This document shows positions 20,121 through 23,199 of a stretch of 23,199 nt of DNA, one piece after another. The stretch spans positions 1 to 23,199 of the forward strand of contig MEVH01000016.1 of NCBI GenBank assembly GCA_001772665.1, given 5' to 3'. The first letter of the stretch is position 1; each line of letters starts with the position of its first letter. Origin of the DNA: a candidate division WWE3 bacterium RIFCSPLOWO2_01_FULL_39_13 (GTDB taxonomy: Bacteria > Patescibacteriota > WWE3 > 2-01-FULL-39-13). Both the position numbers and the translations under genes were made by a program. Below the pieces are notes generated by a model. The model ran no database searches, was not told the DNA's origin, and saw only the letters and a program-made list of their open reading frames with translations.

Positions 20121-20762
20121 TTATTCACTCATCCCGGCAAGAAGTGCTTTGCTGGCTGTCTTATCAGGAACATACCCCCACTCAGAGAATTTTTTAAACA
20201 GCATTGAGGAAATCGTATCCTCTTCGGAATCAACGATATTAAGCTTCCCGTAATTTTCATTGTTTGAGGAGTTGTCAATGTTTACAACAGTGGATTTATC
20301 GAAATCTCCCTTGTTGTTTTGATAAAGAGCTCCAATATCTTCGAGTTTTGAAGCACCCACTGTAATTATCAGGTCATAATCAATGCCGGAAAAATCGTAT
20401 TTTATCTTACCCAGGTCGAAATTTCTTTCAACCGGACTCATTTCAAGAACAAGCCTGCTGTCACTCTCTTTGTAATAATTAACAGTTTTTATTGTGGTGT
20501 CTTTATGGTTTATCGTAACTTTTAAAATCTTAGGCTCAAATTCTGTCTGGACATCATACAGCGACATCAGACTTGAGCTGATTTTGCCGATATCTCCGGC
20601 ATAGATAAGAACCGCTTCCTTGCCTGCCGTTTCTTTTATATAGGATAATAGTGCAATACCGGCAGCAACCGTATCGTTTCCCTTATCGGCGCACAAAATC
20701 ACTATCGATTCCGATAGTTTTACAAAATCCTGTATATAATCTTTATCTTTGTCTATTTGCAT
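20121..20762 (-). CDS. DHH phosphoesterase-like protein with degenerate catalytic motifs
   Basis: 213 residues. The overall pattern follows the N-terminal domain of DHH/NrnA-type phosphoesterases: VILCADKGNDTVAAGIALLSYI (21-42), DYDLIITVGASKLEDIGAL (128-146), VVNIDNSSNNENYGKLNIVD (159-178), and DKTASKALLAGMSE at the end. Each catalytic motif is altered: the NxDxD region reads DKGNDT, the motif II Asp is Gly135-Ala (VGAS), and the DHH triad is DNS (163-165). The protein also ends at the point where active homologues continue with a second motif set and the DHHA1 domain. It is probably inactive as a nuclease and may be a binding or regulatory relative. It precedes rpsO in the same direction; a TATAAT box lies ten nt before the ATG. 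Confidence 0.7.
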   Translation of the reverse strand: MQIDKDKDYIQDFVKLSESIVILCADKGNDTVAAGIALLSYIKETAGKEAVLIYAGDIGKISSSLMSLYDVQTEFEPKILKVTINHKDTTIKTVNYYKESDSRLVLEMSPVERNFDLGKIKYDFSGIDYDLIITVGASKLEDIGALYQNNKGDFDKSTVVNIDNSSNNENYGKLNIVDSEEDTISSMLFKKFSEWGYVPDKTASKALLAGMSE

Positions 20763-20772
20763 AGCTCCAAGT

Positions 20773-20778
20773 ATTATA
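20773..20778 (-). promoter_or_regulatory. -10 box upstream of the DHH-like gene
   Basis: TATAAT on the minus strand, ten nt before the ATG at 20762. No good -35 element is seen. GGAG lies between it and the start codon, only two nt from the ATG. Confidence 0.45.
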
Positions 20779-20799
20779 GGACAATGGGTAATCGGGATA

Positions 20800-21674
20800 T
20801 GATACTACGTTTGAAAGGTTTAGGCAAATTTTAGTCTTGTACCTTTTAAGTACTTTCCGTAAAGCCTTGCACGAAACCTTCATATTACGCTACCATAACA
20901 TTTAGGACAGGCATAAGCGCCATGTCCATAAATCTACTTACACCACATCAAGAATCCCAAATGCGAAAAGAAGTTAAGATCCTACGGCTGCGCAGTGCCA
21001 GTTTAGCTAATGCTAATAAATTATTGAAGCAAAGAATATCACTGCTGGCAGTAGAAAACAAAACACTAAAGGCTCAACTGCGTGAACATGACCAATTAAT
21101 CAAATCCTTGGAAAAAGAATTGGTAAACCTTAAGAATCAGAAAAAGACATATACCGGTATGATCTTTAAGTCCAACGTAGCAAAAAACACTGAGTCACTA
21201 CGTGGCAAAAACTTTGGATACAAAGGATCATCAAGATTTAATCCTAAAAACATAGACGAAGTAATTACCGTTAAGTGTGATGTGTGCCCTGATTGTGGTT
21301 CTAAACTTAAACTATATAACGGTGTTTATGAACACATCGTAGAAGATATTGTTCTTCCTGTTAAAAAAACAAAAGTAATCAAGTATCTAAAGTGCAGGCA
21401 GTATTGTCCCTGCTGTAAAAAAGAGGTAATAGCTGTTCATGAAAATGAGATACCAAACAGCAGCTTTGGACCAGCTATCAGTGCAATGATATTAATGCTT
21501 AAATATGAAGTTAATGTGACACTGCCAAAGATTAAGTACCTTTTATCAACACTATTTGGTATTGATATAACTATCCCAGGGATACAAAGTCAATTATCAG
21601 TTTCAAAGAGACATTTTGAAAAAGCATATTCAGAGATACTGACAGACATAAGAGCATCACCCGTAAAACATGCT
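20800..21674 (+). mobile_element. Partial IS66-family element, interrupted
   Basis: Carries the 5' part of an IS66-type transposase gene. The left boundary is not defined; terminal inverted repeats could not be matched because the right part is replaced by the IS1634-family element at about 21675. Confidence 0.6.
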
Positions 21675-21725
21675 CCCGACTTCTGCGATTTAGTACGGTT
21701 TAGTGGGGTTGATACATTTTCTTGA
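20922..21725 (+). pseudogene. IS66-family transposase, N-terminal part only
   Basis: The open frame encodes 267 residues, about half of a full IS66 TnpC. Residues 15-75 form a leucine-rich coiled coil, and two cysteine pairs, CPDC (122-125) and CPCC (162-165), give the IS66 zinc-binding domain. The segment FGPAISAMILMLKYEVNVTLPKIKYLL (182-208) is typical of the start of the IS66 catalytic region. IS66 homology stops at ASPVKHA (245-251), just where the DDE domain should give HADETGW; the last 16 residues are encoded by the end of the IS1634-family element. The transposase is therefore inactive through insertion. Confidence 0.88.
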
Positions 21726-23199
21726 GGAGGTTATCCACAGCCTCATTTGATTCAGCTCTGAACGACTCGATCTCGTTTGTTGCGGTGTTGAGTAGCAACC
21801 CATCAGTGATGCTTTTTAAATGATCCAAAACATATTTAGCGGATTTCCCGGTTTTTATTTCCATAAATTTAAGTACAGCAAGAGCAAGTGTACAGATTAG
21901 AATATGTGCAATAATTGGCTCTTTGTTAAAGTGGTAAACAGGTCTTACGGCAAGATCGTTTTTACTTATTCTAAAAGCCTTTTCCACTTGCCACAGATCC
22001 GAATACCTTTCTATTATTACGTTGTTTGGAACATATAGATTTGTGCGGTAGCCCTTAATCCCAAGAAGATGGGTAGCTTTGTCTACCGAGGTTTGGTTTA
22101 TCTTACCGTTACCAACCATAGGTTTTACTACAAACTTGGTATTTTTGATAGGTCTTTTACCCGACACGATTAACTTGGCTTTTTCCACCTGTTTTTCTAA
22201 CTCATGGAGATCTTTTTTGTATCTACTGGCGGAAAAACTGCAAACCAAAAAATCATCTTTTGTTTCCAACCTTATGCTTGCCCCGTCAATTCCATTTAAC
22301 TTTGTTTTTATATCCAAAGCCATGTCTAAGGATACGCTTTTGGCATTAAGTCTTGCTCCGACTATGTAGTCAAGACCGGCTTTTTTTAACGCATCGATGT
22401 TACTTTTGCTTAACATGCCAGCATCAGCCACAACCGTTAGACTCAAGATACTGTGTTCGGTTTTAAAGTTTAAGATTATCGGTATTATGGTGTGTCCCTC
22501 AAACTTACTACCCTCAAAAACCTCGGAGGAAAGAGGGAAACCTTCTTTACTCACAATCAAACCAACCAAGATCTGGGGTTGCCCAATTTTATTGTCCTTG
22601 GAATATCCACACCTTCTAAGTTCATCCTCAACGAATGTTTCAAAATACAGCGTTGTTATATCGTACAAAACAAAGCTAAAATTAAAACATAGATGATTTT
22701 TGGCAAAGTCCATCAGCCCGCTTTCCACTCTATTCTTAAAATCGCAAAATCGTGGCATACTTCTATAAATGGAGGTTAGATCATAATTAATCCCAAAAAG
22801 CGATTCCAATAACCTTTGAGATTCCCTCTTGGAAGCGGGATCAATCGCTCTTACCAGAGCAAGATCCAAAAACATCTTCCATCCGGTCTTTCCGCGCCCA
22901 TCCAACAACCCAAAGACACTAAAAATGGAATTTATCGTTTCATAGACAAGGCCGTATCTAAATCCTCGGTACTTATACTTTCCAACAACGGTGTCAATAT
23001 TTCTTTTCCGTTCTTCCATAGCAAACAGATTACTTTGACCCGTACGATATTCTATCCATCTACGGGCAGATTCCACCAGCGCGCTAAGCTCCTCTTTGTT
23101 TTTAGCACTTCCAATGTGTCGATGAACAAAAGTTTTGTTTTTGGTATAACTTACAACCTGAACAGCGGTATTTTTGGACTGAGTTTTAACTTTCCGTAT
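21675..23199 (-). mobile_element. IS1634-family insertion sequence, running off the window
   Basis: One end is at about 21675, where the IS66 reading frame loses homology. The transposase gene occupies nearly all of the element to the window edge. The other end and any target duplication lie outside. Confidence 0.75.
21700..23199 (-). CDS. IS1634-family (IS4-like) transposase, 5' end outside the window
   Basis: The frame is open from the stop at 21700-21702 to the window edge. A GTG at 23076 is only an internal codon: upstream codons encode RKVKTQSKNTAVQVVSYTKN and VHRHIGSAKNKEEL, the normal IS1634 N-terminus, so the true start is probably one to three codons beyond 23199. About 499 residues are visible. 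DDE residues are placed as expected: Asp in LYDITTLYFE (codon 22660-22662), Asp in VVADAGMLS (22423-22425) and Glu in DLWQVEKAFRISK (21982-21984). The protein cuts and rejoins the element's ends. No frameshift or internal stop is seen, so it may be active. Confidence 0.92.
   Translation of the reverse strand: MRKVKTQSKNTAVQVVSYTKNKTFVHRHIGSAKNKEELSALVESARRWIEYRTGQSNLFAMEERKRNIDTVVGKYKYRGFRYGLVYETINSIFSVFGLLDGRGKTGWKMFLDLALVRAIDPASKRESQRLLESLFGINYDLTSIYRSMPRFCDFKNRVESGLMDFAKNHLCFNFSFVLYDITTLYFETFVEDELRRCGYSKDNKIGQPQILVGLIVSKEGFPLSSEVFEGSKFEGHTIIPIILNFKTEHSILSLTVVADAGMLSKSNIDALKKAGLDYIVGARLNAKSVSLDMALDIKTKLNGIDGASIRLETKDDFLVCSFSASRYKKDLHELEKQVEKAKLIVSGKRPIKNTKFVVKPMVGNGKINQTSVDKATHLLGIKGYRTNLYVPNNVIIERYSDLWQVEKAFRISKNDLAVRPVYHFNKEPIIAHILICTLALAVLKFMEIKTGKSAKYVLDHLKSITDGLLLNTATNEIESFRAESNEAVDNLLKKMYQPH

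Noticed and set aside
23074..23076. Start codon of the IS1634-family transposase at 23076
   Set aside because: The frame stays open upstream and encodes the typical family N-terminus, so this GTG is internal.
1..23199. CRISPR array
   Set aside because: No series of regularly spaced direct repeats was found on either strand.

Overview
The window looks like a chromosomal segment of a Patescibacteria/CPR bacterium, most plausibly of the Microgenomates type. This is inferred from content, not from a database match. The pointers are compact AT-rich DNA, many small membrane-anchored proteins with no recognisable family, few Shine-Dalgarno sequences, start codons lying 6-7 nt behind -10 boxes (leaderless transcripts), a 203-aa half-length MFS protein, and housekeeping genes (trpS, rpsO-pnp, ftsB-like, a Xer recombinase) scattered among accessory genes. 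Most long genes are on the minus strand.

Layout. Positions 1-235 are non-coding and end in a terminator for a minus-strand run of three small envelope-type genes (236-1705), preceded by a histidine phosphatase (1735-2298). Positions 2299-4188 form an accessory island beside tRNA-Ser(GCU). It holds three small genes: an unknown, a possible PD-(D/E)xK-like nuclease, and a HEPN-type protein with an Rx4H motif. Inverted and direct repeats and strong hairpins lie around them. trpS (4348-5352) diverges from a leaderless anchored protein (5432-6010). Next, a VapBC-type toxin-antitoxin pair is bracketed by two almost identical elongator tRNA-Met genes, with the tail of a second 5432-6010-like gene left behind between them. 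An FtsB/DivIC-like gene, an initiator-like tRNA with an unusual T-loop, and a Xer-type recombinase follow. Positions 8799-12181 carry an ASCH protein, a DHFR/RibD-C protein, an alpha/beta hydrolase, the half MFS protein and a SpoU methyltransferase.

Positions 12443-15596 hold a DUF4143-type AAA ATPase, a nucleotidyltransferase and a winged-helix/ComF-type phosphoribosyltransferase fusion, with repeated motifs at their 3' ends and a 20-bp palindrome in the promoter of the fusion gene. After a tRNA-Ile with the rare anticodon UAU come a zinc-ribbon membrane protein, pnp, rpsO and a DHH-like protein whose catalytic motifs are lost. The right edge is an IS66-family transposase gene interrupted by an IS1634-family element that runs off the window.

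The most unusual signal is a repeat family found three times just behind a -10 promoter box and ahead of three translation/RNA genes: the initiator tRNA (7544-7651), the SpoU methyltransferase (12181-12355) and rpsO (19984-20060). It looks like a shared, hairpin-rich promoter-plus-leader cassette. Other points to check are the tRNA-bracketed toxin-antitoxin unit, the cassette-like island at 2.4-4.2 kb, tRNA-Ile(UAU), and the self-regulation suggested for the winged-helix/PRTase gene.
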